Virus record (IMG/VR): IMGVR_UViG_3300025949_000051
Span: 1-39,185 of that record
Source: a virus
DNA length: 39,185 nt
Direction: 5' to 3' (one strand)
Positions 29,390 to 38,890 of the stretch are shown here, in pieces (position 1 is the stretch's first letter; every line of letters begins with the position of its first letter). Position numbers and translations under genes: made by a program. The notes under the pieces were generated by a model. It was not told the origin of the DNA, searched no databases, and saw nothing but the letters and a program-made list of their open reading frames with translations.

Positions 29390-30133
29390 TCACGACTGCC
29401 GCAGGTGGCAGCCGAACACTTGGGCGGCAACAACTCCCGTGCCGCTCGACACCGCCTTGAGCTGAACCTGAATGCCCTCGTTGCCGAACACGCCGGAGAT
29501 GTCGAACGGCCCCTTGCTGGCGACTTCCAGCGTGCCGTTCTCGGTCCAGGTACCGACGACCGAGCCGGCGACGTAGAGCTTGTAGGTGGTGTTGTTGCTG
29601 CCCGACCCCTGCCCCCATACGCCGTCGATCCGGATGCGCGGATGGCTACCGAGAGGGATTCGCCCCTCCCACAAGGCAGTCTCGGTCGTGATGGCGCTGG
29701 CGTTGACGGTGCTGTAGCCGACGATCGAGCTCGCGGCGATGCTGAACAGCGGGTACATCGGCACCGCCAAGTAGGGGTACGCCATGCCGCCGGTCTGCAC
29801 GTCATCGGCGAAGATGATGCGCCCCAAGTAGTCCCGGATGGCTGTGAAGTAACGGCCGCTGGGGACATCGAGCTGAGTGGCCAGGATGGCCGAGCCGCCC
29901 GGCCGCCACAACTGGAACACCTGCGACGGGCCGCCCCCGGGGTCAGGTCCGATGTAGGCCACAACGTTGCCGGAGGCGTCCTCCATCTCGAAGAACGCGC
30001 CACCTTTGATCAGCAAGCCGCCGCGGCTGATGGTCGCCGAGGACAGGCCGACCGCGCGCCGCAGTTCGTCGATCTGCCGCTGCAGGTCGGCGAGCTGGCT
30101 GATGATGTCGGCCGGCTGGTTCACCTGCCCCAT
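29390..30133 (-). CDS. Minor tail protein, trimerising
   Basis: A 247-aa protein. The N-terminal coiled coil (IISQLADLQRQIDELRRAVG, about residues 10-29) is followed by beta-rich repeats (GGLLIKGGAFFEMEDASG) and a C-terminal beta domain. The build resembles distal tail or fibre proteins that follow the baseplate genes. It ends with FGCHLRQS. Confidence 0.75.
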   Translation of the reverse strand: MGQVNQPADIISQLADLQRQIDELRRAVGLSSATISRGGLLIKGGAFFEMEDASGNVVAYIGPDPGGGPSQVFQLWRPGGSAILATQLDVPSGRYFTAIRDYLGRIIFADDVQTGGMAYPYLAVPMYPLFSIAASSIVGYSTVNASAITTETALWEGRIPLGSHPRIRIDGVWGQGSGSNNTTYKLYVAGSVVGTWTENGTLEVASKGPFDISGVFGNEGIQVQLKAVSSGTGVVAAQVFGCHLRQS

Positions 30134-30142
30134 GAGTCCCCC

Positions 30143-31276
30143 TCAGTAGACGTCGCCGAGCAGTGGCGCCATCGTCAGCTGCACCGTCTCCTCGCCGCCC
30201 TGGTCGGACACCGTGACGTCCAGCCCGATGATCCGCGACGAGGTGTCGAGGCCGGCGGTGAAGAACTCGTCCTTGATGACCAGGCGGCAGTCGTCGCCGA
30301 CCGAGAAGTCATCGACGGTCGGCGAAAGCGATCCGTCCACCTGGAACGTCGGCAGCACCACCGGCAGTCGGTTCACGAACTGGTCCGACGCCGCGTGGTC
30401 GATCAGCGTCTGCGCCTCGCTGACCCCGCTGTACTGCTGGGCCCCTTCGAGTAGCGGCCAGCCGTTGTTGTAGCGCGTCAGGTCCTCGGCGACGCCGATC
30501 GGCGTGCCCTCGGCGGTGCCGTCCGAGGTCGCGAACGCGCGGGTTTCCATTCGCGTGCCGTCGCTCGGCCAGACGTACGACCGCATGTTGCCGCCGAGTT
30601 CCCACACCCACGGCGAGCCCTGCTGGCCGAGGTGCGGCGCGCCCAGGCGCAGCAGCCGCGTCGGCCTGCCCTGGGAATCGGTCGGCCCGACGTCGAACAG
30701 CATGTCGGGTCCATTGAGGACGTTGCACAGGTCCTGTAGCGCCGAGCCGACATCCTTGAGCTGATAGCCGTAGTAGGACCGGTCGCGGTTGATGTCCGAG
30801 GAGTTGTTGTCCACCGTGATGCCGATGTCCCCGCCGGTGTGCGACGCGGCCTCGGCGATCAGGTTGCGGACAATCAAGTTCTGCTCTGTCGCTGTGTACG
30901 CCGTGGACAGTGAGGCGACGTATTCAGTGTCGGCGTAGGCCGTTCCGGACAGCACCGGCAGGATGTACCGGTGGTTGTAGTAGCTCCACCAGTCCGCCGC
31001 GCCGATCGACAGAACCTTGCTCTCACTGTCGTACTTGCGGGTCCAGATGATGCCGCCCCACACCGGATTGTCGCCGCGTAGCACGTAGATCGCGCGGCTC
31101 GTCGGCGTGGTCAGCGTGTACGGGTTGAGTGCGGCGATCTTCGGCGTGAGGATCGTCTGGCCCTTCAATGTGCCGCAGTCGCAGAGCTTCTGCGACCACT
31201 TCACCGACGCCAGCGGCAGTTCGCCCAGGATCGTGTTGGTGCGCAGATCGGCGATCAGGTAGGTGTACTGGGCCAC
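30143..31276 (-). CDS. Minor tail protein (gp37-like, tail-associated)
   Basis: A 377-aa protein. The N-terminus (YTYLIADLRTNTILGELPL) and the segments VWGGIIWTRKY and IGAADWWSYYNHR are typical of the Gp37-like minor tail family found two genes after the distal tail protein in actinophages. It probably forms part of the tail tip hub. Confidence 0.8.
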   Translation of the reverse strand: MAQYTYLIADLRTNTILGELPLASVKWSQKLCDCGTLKGQTILTPKIAALNPYTLTTPTSRAIYVLRGDNPVWGGIIWTRKYDSESKVLSIGAADWWSYYNHRYILPVLSGTAYADTEYVASLSTAYTATEQNLIVRNLIAEAASHTGGDIGITVDNNSSDINRDRSYYGYQLKDVGSALQDLCNVLNGPDMLFDVGPTDSQGRPTRLLRLGAPHLGQQGSPWVWELGGNMRSYVWPSDGTRMETRAFATSDGTAEGTPIGVAEDLTRYNNGWPLLEGAQQYSGVSEAQTLIDHAASDQFVNRLPVVLPTFQVDGSLSPTVDDFSVGDDCRLVIKDEFFTAGLDTSSRIIGLDVTVSDQGGEETVQLTMAPLLGDVY

Positions 31277-31277
31277 C

Positions 31278-32522
31278 TCACACCTCGGTGATGAGGGTAT
31301 TCGGCCCGAGGCGCTTGGCGATGAAGTAGGTGCTGCCGTTGGACGACGCGGTGATGCTCGCGGTGCCGGTACCGCTAATGCGCTGGATACTACCGACGTA
31401 GGTCTTCGTGATCGCGGCCGTGGTGCGCAAGATGAACTTGCGGTTGACGATCAGCGGAATGCCGGCGTTCACATCCGGCTCGGCCGCCTGCATGATCACC
31501 GTGCCGCTGAGATTCGTCTCCCTGATGATCCAGTTGAACGTGTCTCCGGACACCGTGCAGTTGTAGTTGGCCTGCATTTCCAGCTCGTACTCAGAGTTGG
31601 GTTCGAACGTGATCGAGCCGGTGTTGACGTTGATCAGGGCCTCGGTGCCGCCCGAGGTGGGGCCGGCGATCGTGCCGCCGGTGACGTATCGCTTGCCGCC
31701 GAACGCGGTACTGTCCGCTCGCTGCCACGCGCCGCTGACGTAGACGTAGGCGATGCCGGTCGTCAGCATCGCGAGCTGCCCGGCATACGGCGTGGTGACG
31801 GCGGACTGGATGTCCGCCAAGGACGTGCCGAACGCGTCCTGAACCAGCCAGCCGCCGGCCGCAATCGAGTAAATCTCGACCCACGTCCGGTCGCTCCGCC
31901 AGATGGTCATGCCGTCGTAGGGCGTCAGCGTCGCCCGGTCCGTCGCGTTCTTGACCGGCAGCACGCCACCGAGCGCGACGGCCCACGGCGGCCGCAGGTC
32001 GTCGATCATCGATGCGGTGATGGTCCCCGCGAGCGCCGTCACGCGCACGCGCGCAAGCGTGATGTAGTCGCTGGATCCGCTCGGCGTCGGATCGACCGGC
32101 GTGCCCGACGGCGTGCCGACGACCTGATAGACCTTCCACAGGTTGTCGCCGTCGCCGTAGCCGGTGTCATCCTGCTGAGCGATGATCAGGTCGTTGCGCT
32201 GCAAGCTCGGGTCGGCCGGGTGCGCAGTCAGAAGGTCGATGTTCGTATTCACGTCGAGGCACTGGATGTAGCTGCCAGCGCCACGACCGGTCTGCATGAA
32301 CATCTGGAACGCGTTGACCTTGACGGTCTTGTCCGGCGTGCTCTGGGCGGCGACGAGGCCAGGTGATCCGGCGGCGGTCGAAGCGCCGGGCCGCAATCCG
32401 GTGCGCGCCTTGACGTTCGTGCTGCCCGGAGTGATCAGGGCGCCGATGTGCAGCCGGGCATCCTCGGTGGTGATGATGCCGCCCGGCGAGGCGGACACGG
32501 CCCAGCTGTTGCGTGCGGACAC
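31278..32522 (-). CDS. Minor tail / baseplate protein
   Basis: A 414-aa protein from GTG. It has beta-rich domains, a WKVYQVVGTPSGTPVDPTPSG linker, ASMIDDLRPPW in the centre and an ALINVNTGSITFEPNSEYELE beta-sandwich C-terminus that could bind host glycans. It lies after the distal tail and before the gp37-like protein (2-nt gap). Confidence 0.75.
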   Translation of the reverse strand: MSARNSWAVSASPGGIITTEDARLHIGALITPGSTNVKARTGLRPGASTAAGSPGLVAAQSTPDKTVKVNAFQMFMQTGRGAGSYIQCLDVNTNIDLLTAHPADPSLQRNDLIIAQQDDTGYGDGDNLWKVYQVVGTPSGTPVDPTPSGSSDYITLARVRVTALAGTITASMIDDLRPPWAVALGGVLPVKNATDRATLTPYDGMTIWRSDRTWVEIYSIAAGGWLVQDAFGTSLADIQSAVTTPYAGQLAMLTTGIAYVYVSGAWQRADSTAFGGKRYVTGGTIAGPTSGGTEALINVNTGSITFEPNSEYELEMQANYNCTVSGDTFNWIIRETNLSGTVIMQAAEPDVNAGIPLIVNRKFILRTTAAITKTYVGSIQRISGTGTASITASSNGSTYFIAKRLGPNTLITEV

Positions 32523-32535
32523 GAGAACCTCCGGA

Positions 32536-33414
32536 TCAGGCGGCGGCGTCGCGCCAAGAGACGGTGAGCGTTGCGTTCGGGTCGTAGGTGCCGAGCTGCG
32601 CGAAGTCGATCCGTGTCGGCGTGTTCGGCAGCAAGGGGAACCACGAGCGCGTGAACAGCTGGTTGTTGGCCTGCACGCCCTGCAACATGACCTGGCGCAG
32701 GTCCGTGTCGATCGTCAGCGTCTGGCCTGCTGCCACGACGAAGCTGGGATTGAACTGAAGCCGGTCGCCCGTGTCGTGGTTGGTGATCGTCGGCCCAGTG
32801 ACCGGACCGGTGATCGTGAACTGCGGCCAGGACGCGACCCAACCGGCATTTGTGATATTCGAGAGGAAGCCGCCCGTCGGGCCGGCGCCGAAGTCCAACG
32901 GGAACACGAGCGGGAACACGAGACCGGACGTGGCCGCCGTCGCCAGTCCGGTCGACATCGTGTGCAGCGACGGCGAGTAGAGCTTCGGGTCCGTCGCCTC
33001 CCACTGGAGCGCGAGTGTGGTGTACCCGACGGCGTACAGCTTGTCGACGGGCATCGCCCGCTTCTTCAACCTGGCGTTGCACAACCACTTCTGACCGTTG
33101 AGCTGGATGACGAGCGGTTCCTCGACGGGGGATTCGGTCGGCGCGCTCAACGCCTGAATCGCCGCCACGCCGCCGGGGAAGCCACTCAGCGGGACGCCCT
33201 TGGTCTGAAACGTCGCCGTGACGACCCGCTTCGCCATCAGTGAGGCGTTGGGAAACATCCCGTGGCGGCTCGGCCGCGGCTGGTCGTCTCCCCGGAAATC
33301 CGGGAGGTCCAACCAGCCCGTCAGCGTGTCGAGCCGCCACATCGAGGTGCCGCCGAGGATCGTCGAGCGCCACTCGACCTGTCCGTCGCCCGTCAGCAGG
33401 TCGCCCGCGGCCAC
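32536..33414 (-). CDS. Distal tail protein (Dit-like)
   Basis: A 292-aa protein located directly after the tape measure, the usual place of Dit. It has an N-terminal beta domain (RRVVTATFQTKGVPL-like strand, QWEATDPKLYSP) and a C-terminal galectin-like region (DRLQFNPSFVVAAGQTLTIDTD). It links the tail tube to the tip complex. Confidence 0.82.
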   Translation of the reverse strand: MAAGDLLTGDGQVEWRSTILGGTSMWRLDTLTGWLDLPDFRGDDQPRPSRHGMFPNASLMAKRVVTATFQTKGVPLSGFPGGVAAIQALSAPTESPVEEPLVIQLNGQKWLCNARLKKRAMPVDKLYAVGYTTLALQWEATDPKLYSPSLHTMSTGLATAATSGLVFPLVFPLDFGAGPTGGFLSNITNAGWVASWPQFTITGPVTGPTITNHDTGDRLQFNPSFVVAAGQTLTIDTDLRQVMLQGVQANNQLFTRSWFPLLPNTPTRIDFAQLGTYDPNATLTVSWRDAAA

Positions 33415-33415
33415 G

Positions 33416-35578
33416 TCAGCCTCCCGCCTTCGCCAGCCACGCCATCTCCCGCGCGATGTCCTGCGCGTCCTGGCCGGCGTAGGCGTGGAAGTTCTCGATG
33501 TTCAGCCCGGCGCCGGCGTTGGTGGCGAACGGTCGAGCGTTGCCGGCCAGCGGGCCGCCGTTCGGCCCGAAGTCGACGCCGATCTGACCGCCGACGTTGC
33601 TGATCTGGTTGGTCAGGCCGGTCAGGTAGTCGGTCAGTGGGCGCTGACCGTTCTGCAGTCCGGCCAGCAGACCGCCCATGATCGCGTTGCCGTGCGGAGT
33701 GAGCAGCGTCGCGTCGTAGGACAGCGGCCCCTTGTGCGACGAGATCCAGTCGCCGATGCCGCCGATGAAGCTGGTGACACCGTTCCACGCTGCCTTGAGT
33801 CCGGCAAGCAGGCCGTCGAGGATTGCCTTGCCGGCGTTGACGAGCAGGTTGCCGAACCCGGCCGCGGCGTTCCCGATCAGGGAACCGAGGCCCTTGATGA
33901 GATCGACCACCGCGTTGATGCCGCTCGACACGACGTTCTTGACCTGGTCCCAGACCGCGCCGAGCACCTCCTTGATGCCCTGCCAGACCTGTGACCAGTT
34001 GCCCGAGATCAGGCCCATGACGATGTCGATGACGCCCTGCACGGCGTGCATCACGTTGGTGACCGTGTCCTGAATGAACCCGAACACCACCTGGACGACC
34101 GGCAGCAGCGCGTTGATGATCGGGATCAGCAGGCCAGCGATGATGTTGATGACCGGCACCAGAACTGGCACCAGCGCCGCGATCGCCTGCGCCACAACGA
34201 GCAGCACAGGCGTCAGGGCGTTGATGATGGTGATCAGCGGCGGCAGCAGCGCCATCGCCAGCTGCACGATCGGCGGCAGGATCGGCAGCAGCGCGCCGAG
34301 GATCTGCAGGAACGCCGGCGCAAGCGCCTGCAGCACCTGCAGCAGCGCCCCACCCAGCGCGGCGACCAGCTGCCCGACCACCGGCAACAGCGGCATGGTC
34401 GCGTGCAGCACCTGCATGAGGGCTTGCGCGAGGAACGTCTGGAAAACGCCGACGATCTGCGTGACGATCGGCAGCAGCTGCAGCAGGATCGGCGACAGGC
34501 CACTCGCGAGCTGGGCGATGATCGCCGCGAACGCGGGGATCAGCGGCGTGATCGGGCTCAACAGGTTGGCCAGGGCCGGAATCAGCGGCTGCACCGCCTG
34601 AACGACGCCGACCAGGATCGGCGCGAGACCGATGAGCACCTGGCCGAGCTGCTGCCCCAGCTGCGCGATCACGGGACCGGCCGCGGCGAACAACTGTCCG
34701 AGCGCCACACCCAACGGCGCCAGCGCCTGCACCACGTTCAGAATCACCGGGCCCAGCTGCTGCACGACCGGAATCAGCGTGCCGACGAGGCTGGTGACGA
34801 GCTGCTGGATGATCGGCATGAGGGCGGCGACGATCGGACCGCCCACGTTGGCCAACGCGCCGATCAGGGAGCCCAGCGGCCCCAGGATGGCGCTCACGCC
34901 CTGTAGCAGGGCGCCGATCGCCTGCTGCGCCCCGCCGGCGCCGCTGGCGACGCCTTGCAGGAACTGGGCCAGACCACCGCCGAGGGAAGCGATGCCGCTC
35001 GACAGCGTGCTGATCACGGGCCCGGCGACCTGCACCACGGCCTGGATCCCGGGCATGAGCCCTGTCACGAAGCCGGCGACACCATGAGCGAGATCAGTGA
35101 TCATCGGGCCGAGCTGCTGGAAGATGCTCGCCAGTGCGGGCCGGATGCTGTCGAACGTCTGGGTGGCCAGCTTGGCCACGTTCAGTAGCACCGGGACCAG
35201 CGGTGCAGCCATCTGGGTCAGGCTCGTTTGCACGTGATCGGCGAGCGCAGAGAACGACGCCTGCACGTTGGCGTTCGACTTGATAGCCATGATGGCGACC
35301 GCGGAGACCACGGCCCCGACGCCGGCTATCGCGCCGCCCGCCCCTACGGCGGCGCCGCTGGCTACACCGCCGAACAGGCCCATGTACTTGGTCAGCTGGA
35401 GGATGCCCTCGCCGCTGCTCTTGGCCTGGCCGCCGATGTAGTCGGACAGGCTCCCGAAGACGCCCTTGATCTCGACGGCCGTGGCGGCCATCTTCGTCTT
35501 GGCCATGTCGAGGCCGCGGTCGAACTTCGAGCCGTCGAGGCCGAGATAGGCGACAAGGTCGCCGACGGTGAGCGCCAC
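33416..35578 (-). CDS. Tape measure protein
   Basis: A 720-aa protein from GTG 35578 (GAGGGG nine bases upstream), the longest in the genome. The N-terminus [20 protein letters not shown] is typical. The middle (about residues 100-560) is nearly uncharged, Leu/Ile/Val/Gln/Pro-rich helical repeats ([14 protein letters not shown] style, about 30-40-residue periodicity). The C-terminus has [19 protein letters not shown]. It sets tail length, which would be about 105-110 nm using the usual 0.15 nm per residue. Confidence 0.95.
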   Translation of the reverse strand: MALTVGDLVAYLGLDGSKFDRGLDMAKTKMAATAVEIKGVFGSLSDYIGGQAKSSGEGILQLTKYMGLFGGVASGAAVGAGGAIAGVGAVVSAVAIMAIKSNANVQASFSALADHVQTSLTQMAAPLVPVLLNVAKLATQTFDSIRPALASIFQQLGPMITDLAHGVAGFVTGLMPGIQAVVQVAGPVISTLSSGIASLGGGLAQFLQGVASGAGGAQQAIGALLQGVSAILGPLGSLIGALANVGGPIVAALMPIIQQLVTSLVGTLIPVVQQLGPVILNVVQALAPLGVALGQLFAAAGPVIAQLGQQLGQVLIGLAPILVGVVQAVQPLIPALANLLSPITPLIPAFAAIIAQLASGLSPILLQLLPIVTQIVGVFQTFLAQALMQVLHATMPLLPVVGQLVAALGGALLQVLQALAPAFLQILGALLPILPPIVQLAMALLPPLITIINALTPVLLVVAQAIAALVPVLVPVINIIAGLLIPIINALLPVVQVVFGFIQDTVTNVMHAVQGVIDIVMGLISGNWSQVWQGIKEVLGAVWDQVKNVVSSGINAVVDLIKGLGSLIGNAAAGFGNLLVNAGKAILDGLLAGLKAAWNGVTSFIGGIGDWISSHKGPLSYDATLLTPHGNAIMGGLLAGLQNGQRPLTDYLTGLTNQISNVGGQIGVDFGPNGGPLAGNARPFATNAGAGLNIENFHAYAGQDAQDIAREMAWLAKAGG

Positions 35579-35591
35579 GGTTCACCGCCCC

Positions 35592-36262
35592 TCACAGACC
35601 GGCCATCGCCTGCCGCGCCTGCTCGTCTGTCGCCATCGGACCGTCGTCCTCGATGGCTTGCATGAACCGGGATTGCGGGCTGAGGCCGATCAGCAGGAAG
35701 CGGAACTCGCGCTGGCGGAGTTCGGGGATGCCGTCGGCCGTGATGCCGTACTCGCGCCGAAAGTCGGCGACGATCAGCGGCCAGTGCGCGCGGATGCGCG
35801 GGTCCGCGAGGATGCCCTGCGGGCCGCGCGGTTCAGCGGCACCGGGGCTTTTCCCTCGGCGTCACGGGCCCGCGCCTTCTCGACGATCTCGGCCGCCTCG
35901 GCGAAGGACGTCTCTTGCCCCTGGCCATTGGCCATGCCCCACGCGAGGATGACCTGAAGCTGCGCGGTGGTCGCGCCGTTCTCGACCCACGCCGCCAGCG
36001 GGTCGGTGCCGAACAGCGTCGTGAGCAGGTGCTTGACGTCGTCCTCGTCGGACGAGGACGCCAGCTCCGCGACCTGGTCGTTGAACTTCAGCGGGAGGTC
36101 GCGGGGGATCGGCACGACCACGCCGATGATGGTCTTGGTCTCGACGGCCTTCTCGGGTCGAGACGCCCAGTAGGAGAGGAAGTCGTCCTCGTCGGCGACG
36201 AGCTCGACGAACTCGCGGCCGTTCTCGACGACCCGTACGGCCTTCTTGCCGGCGGCGGTCAC
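35592..36262 (-). CDS. Tail assembly chaperone fusion (G-T), via -1 frameshift
   Basis: This is the long product: residues 1-138 are from 36262-35849, then a slip back by one base at the G GGA AAA site and translation of 35849-35592, giving 223 aa. The T part contains ILADPRIRAHWPLIVADFRR, GITADGIPELRQREFRFLLI and GLSPQSRFMQA, the classic downstream chaperone sequence. The chaperones coat the tape measure during tail assembly. The frame change is predicted from the sequence, not observed. Confidence 0.85.
35774..36262 (-). CDS. Tail assembly chaperone (G, unshifted product)
   Basis: A 162-aa protein from GTG 36262 (GTGA overlap with the tail tube gene). It contains FVELVADEDDFLSYWASRPEK, LPLKFNDQVAEL and the QLQVILAWGMANGQ segment typical of G-type chaperones. 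After the slippery site the zero-frame tail is basic and short (ending SARTGR). It is made in excess over the fusion. Confidence 0.9.
   Translation of the reverse strand: MTAAGKKAVRVVENGREFVELVADEDDFLSYWASRPEKAVETKTIIGVVVPIPRDLPLKFNDQVAELASSSDEDDVKHLLTTLFGTDPLAAWVENGATTAQLQVILAWGMANGQGQETSFAEAAEIVEKARARDAEGKAPVPLNRAARRASSRTRASARTGR
35849..35855 (-). other. Programmed -1 frameshift slippery site GGGAAAA
   Basis: On the minus strand, zero-frame codons GAG GGA AAA GCC contain the heptamer G GGA AAA, a canonical X XXY YYZ slip site. It lies 24 codons before the zero-frame stop, and the -1 frame is open through the T domain to 35592. Confidence 0.9.
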
Positions 36263-36711
36263 GGGGCGCTCGTCAGGGTCGTCGCGCCGGACCTGGTCAC
36301 CTTGACGCCCCAGCTGGACATGTCGTTGTTCTTGCCACCGGTCTTTTGCTCCTCGAACACCGCGCCCCAGTTCTTCCACTGGGTGTCCTGCGGGTGTCGG
36401 AAGCGGAGCTTGCCGACGCTGGCCTCGCCGGTCGCCTCGGCGAGGGTGACGCAGCGGGCCTGCCCGGCGTCCTGGGTGCCGGTCACGTCGTCCTTGATCA
36501 GGAAGCCGTTGATGTCCATGGCCTTGCCGCGCTGCATCGCGCGGGCCTCGTAGTTGCCGGCGCTGTCGAACGTGGTCACGTCGGCGATGGACGCGTTGGA
36601 CGAGGGGTCGATCGTGACCTCGGTCAGCGAGCTGATCGGCAGCCACGTCAGGTTGTCGGCGGCGAGCACCTGCACGATGATCGAGCGCGCCGGGATCTTG
36701 ACGGCAGTCAT
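36259..36711 (-). CDS. Major tail (tube) protein
   Basis: A 150-aa protein beginning MTAVKIPARSIIVQVLAADN. LPISSLTEVTIDPSSNASIADVTTFDSAG and GFLIKDDVTG...GQARCVTL are typical of siphovirus tail tube subunits. AAAGGA lies six bases before ATG. It directly precedes the chaperones. Confidence 0.92.
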   Translation of the reverse strand: MTAVKIPARSIIVQVLAADNLTWLPISSLTEVTIDPSSNASIADVTTFDSAGNYEARAMQRGKAMDINGFLIKDDVTGTQDAGQARCVTLAEATGEASVGKLRFRHPQDTQWKNWGAVFEEQKTGGKNNDMSSWGVKVTRSGATTLTSAP

Positions 36712-36742
36712 GATCGGTCCTTTCGGGACAGTGGGTGCCAGA

Positions 36743-37165
36743 TCACTGGCGCTGAGCGGACTGGTTCCGGATCTCCATCCGGAAGTTCACCGACCACTCG
36801 AAACGGTTTCGGAGATCCGGCCCGATGTAGACCGGGCCGCCACTGGTGCCGATGCACAGCATCAGGTACGTGCCGCCCGGCAGTACCCGCATGCTCAGGC
36901 CATGCAGGGCGTCGTATATCCGCTGCGCCAGGGCCTCGGGCGCGGACGCGTCGGCGTCGGTACCGCGCGTGCGGATCTGGATCGTCGGCTGGTCATAGCC
37001 CAACAGGGCGTCCGACTCAGGGCCGCCATACCGCGCAACGGTGATCGCGGCGTCCGGCTGGTCTGCGGCCTGCGTCAGGAAGATGTTGCCCGTGCCGCCG
37101 GTGTCGTCGTAGGTCCCGAGACCCAGCTGGACCAGCAGGCGCGCGATCTGCTCGGTGAGCGTCAT
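36743..37165 (-). CDS. Tail terminator / minor capsid 3-like connector
   Basis: A 140-aa protein from ATG 37165 (MTLTEQIARLLVQLGLGTYD). TIQIRTRGTDADASAPEALAQRIYDALHG and YIGPDLRNRFEWSVNFRMEI are characteristic of the family that completes the tail end joining the head. It overlaps the previous gene (ATGA). Confidence 0.85.
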   Translation of the reverse strand: MTLTEQIARLLVQLGLGTYDDTGGTGNIFLTQAADQPDAAITVARYGGPESDALLGYDQPTIQIRTRGTDADASAPEALAQRIYDALHGLSMRVLPGGTYLMLCIGTSGGPVYIGPDLRNRFEWSVNFRMEIRNQSAQRQ

Positions 37166-37518
37166 TCCAGCGCCCTCCGCAGCTGCTCGGCGATGAGGGC
37201 GAGCATGACGTCGTTCTCTTCCTGCGCCGAGAGTTCGAGCCACTTCGCGCGCCGCCCGGGGGCGTGTCGGTTCTCCAGCCGCTCGTGCTGGTACACCGCA
37301 TAGACGGTGTCGTAGCTGACCGCGCCCCTCAGGTCGGCCTCGTCGACCTGGGCCACGCCGGACCGCAGCAGCGTGCCCTCTTCCAGCGGCACCGTGCGGT
37401 TCGACGCTTCGAGCAGGTGCTCGGTAGCCAGCTTCAGCCCGCGCACGCCGCCCTCGCGTGCCCGGATCTGTGCGTACGGGCCGTCCCACTGCATCTCGAC
37501 ACGGACGTCGTCGCTCAC
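37162..37518 (-). CDS. Head-tail connector (minor capsid 2 / gp10-like)
   Basis: A 118-aa protein from GTG 37518. LEEGTLLRSGVAQVDEADLRGAVSYDTVYAVYQHERLE is the core of this connector family. A charged C-terminal helix follows. It is in GTGA overlap with the stopper gene. Confidence 0.85.
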   Translation of the reverse strand: MSDDVRVEMQWDGPYAQIRAREGGVRGLKLATEHLLEASNRTVPLEEGTLLRSGVAQVDEADLRGAVSYDTVYAVYQHERLENRHAPGRRAKWLELSAQEENDVMLALIAEQLRRALE

Positions 37519-37835
37519 GTCGTCATCACCTCAAGGTGTGACGGCACCGGAAGACTTCCGCCGTCCTGCTGGTTGGCCACCAGCACGATGGCGGTGCGCC
37601 CGTCGGCGAAGGTGATCCGCGAGCCGACCGGGCACGCCAGGCTCAGCCGAAACAACACCGTGGCATTCGCGGTCACCTGCTCGGCGTTCTGCCCGCGCGT
37701 CAGCCGCTGTCCGTTCGACACGAAACACGGCACATCGTCGACCTTCGGGCCGTACGTCGGCCCCTTGCCGCTATGCCCGGTGAACGGCTCGACAGACACC
37801 GTGTCTTGCAACAACCATGCGGGGATCTCGGCCAC
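37515..37835 (-). CDS. Head-tail connector (stopper / minor capsid 1-like)
   Basis: A 106-aa protein from GTG. WLLQDTVSVEPFTG, YGPKVDDVPCFV and GSRITFADGRTAIVLVANQQD are typical of the small beta-barrel stopper proteins that close the connector after packaging. Confidence 0.83.
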   Translation of the reverse strand: MAEIPAWLLQDTVSVEPFTGHSGKGPTYGPKVDDVPCFVSNGQRLTRGQNAEQVTANATVLFRLSLACPVGSRITFADGRTAIVLVANQQDGGSLPVPSHLEVMTT

Positions 37836-37847
37836 AGCGACCCCCTT

Positions 37848-38264
37848 TCACCACCAGGTGGTGATCGTGCCGGGCGTGAGTCCGGCGGCCTTGAGCGGAC
37901 CGCCGAGGTACGGGCACACCCGCGGCAGCGGATCCCACGCGTTCGAACCACTGCCACGGCTCAGCGACACCGAGCCGATCGACACGGACTGGTACTGCAT
38001 GGCCTGGCCGGACTCGGTTCCCGGGTTCTGCAGCCACCACACGACTTGCATGCAGGTCGCGTTGCTGAGTGCCTCGATGACGTCCGTATCGGTCGGCATC
38101 CCGCTGTCGTCGGTGTCGTACACCGCCGACAGGATCACGGTGTCGACTTCCTCGGACGCCCGCGTGAGCAGCCGGGTCGCCTCAGGCTCGGCCGGCACGG
38201 TCACGTCGGCCGGCGCGTAGGCGGTGAGCGCGTTCCGGTCGGCGTAGACCCGGGCCATGGTCAC
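37848..38264 (-). CDS. Head-tail adaptor (gp6/gp15-like)
   Basis: A 138-aa protein from GTG 38264 (or ATG 38258). The helical body (ATRLLTRASEEVDTVILSAVY, DVIEALSNATCMQVVWWLQNPG) matches adaptors that attach to the portal. The C-terminus ends with PGTITTWW. It overlaps the small head protein B stop. Confidence 0.83.
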   Translation of the reverse strand: MTMARVYADRNALTAYAPADVTVPAEPEATRLLTRASEEVDTVILSAVYDTDDSGMPTDTDVIEALSNATCMQVVWWLQNPGTESGQAMQYQSVSIGSVSLSRGSGSNAWDPLPRVCPYLGGPLKAAGLTPGTITTWW

Positions 38265-38599
38265 ACCGCCGGCAGTTCGAGCACCGCTCGCGTGACGCTC
38301 GCCGTTGCCGAGTAGTCCAGGTAGACGTTGCCGTCGCTCTGGTTGTAGTTGGCCGGGAACGGGCCGATGAACTTGTCCGCGCCGGCGGTGATGGTGATGG
38401 CCACGCCGGTCGGGCTGTGCCCGTTGATGGCGCCGCCAATGTTGAGGGTCACGGTCAGCGAGGAGCCGCCGCCGTTCTTGACGTGCACGAGCCGGCGGCC
38501 GTTGTTGGCGACCTGGTCGTTGTTGGCGGACACCGCGGTGTAGTTCGCGGCGAGGCCGTCGGTGACGAACGGCTGCACCGCGGGGACGTCACGCGCCAT
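38261..38599 (-). CDS. Small beta-rich head protein B (paralogue of 142-510)
   Basis: A 112-aa protein. It shares the MAR opening, V.N.GG segment, F[LI]GPF motif and DG...[IL]D[FY]SA block with the protein at 142-510. A role as a second head decoration or connector-associated protein is inferred. It overlaps the gene before it by 11 nt. Confidence 0.75.
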   Translation of the reverse strand: MARDVPAVQPFVTDGLAANYTAVSANNDQVANNGRRLVHVKNGGGSSLTVTLNIGGAINGHSPTGVAITITAGADKFIGPFPANYNQSDGNVYLDYSATASVTRAVLELPAV

Positions 38600-38834
38600 C
38601 GGTCTTCTCCTTGCCGGGCTTGGCCGGCTTGGCCGGCTGGTTCGTGGCGTCGCCGCCGGTGTCGTCCTGCTCCTGCTCGGCGAGCGGCTCGACGACCTGG
38701 CCCTCGCGGCGCCAGCCGTCGCCGCCCGTGTAGTCGAGCGCGAGCAGGCCGAGCTGGGTGTCGGTGTAGTCGCCGTCGAAGGGGATGACGCGCTCGACCA
38801 CGACGCCGTCGACGACCTTTTCGTAGGTGGTCAC
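38589..38834 (-). CDS. Small acidic head-module protein, 81 aa
   Basis: From GTG 38834 with AAAGGA five bases upstream (VTTYEKVVDGVVVERVIPFD...). A beta-rich acidic N-terminus precedes a Lys/Pro/Asp/Glu-rich disordered tail (QPAKPAKPGKEKTDGA). Function unknown. Confidence 0.72.
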   Translation of the reverse strand: MTTYEKVVDGVVVERVIPFDGDYTDTQLGLLALDYTGGDGWRREGQVVEPLAEQEQDDTGGDATNQPAKPAKPGKEKTDGA

Positions 38835-38890
38835 GGTGGTCCTTTCGGTGAGGTGCCGGGCCGGCCGAGGGGGTGACCGGCCCAGCGGTC

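Noticed and set aside
38858-38883. GGGCCGG...CCGGCCC hairpin as a terminator
   Set aside because: Only 7-bp arms, no T-tract, and inside a late operon where read-through is expected; could be chance in GC-rich DNA.
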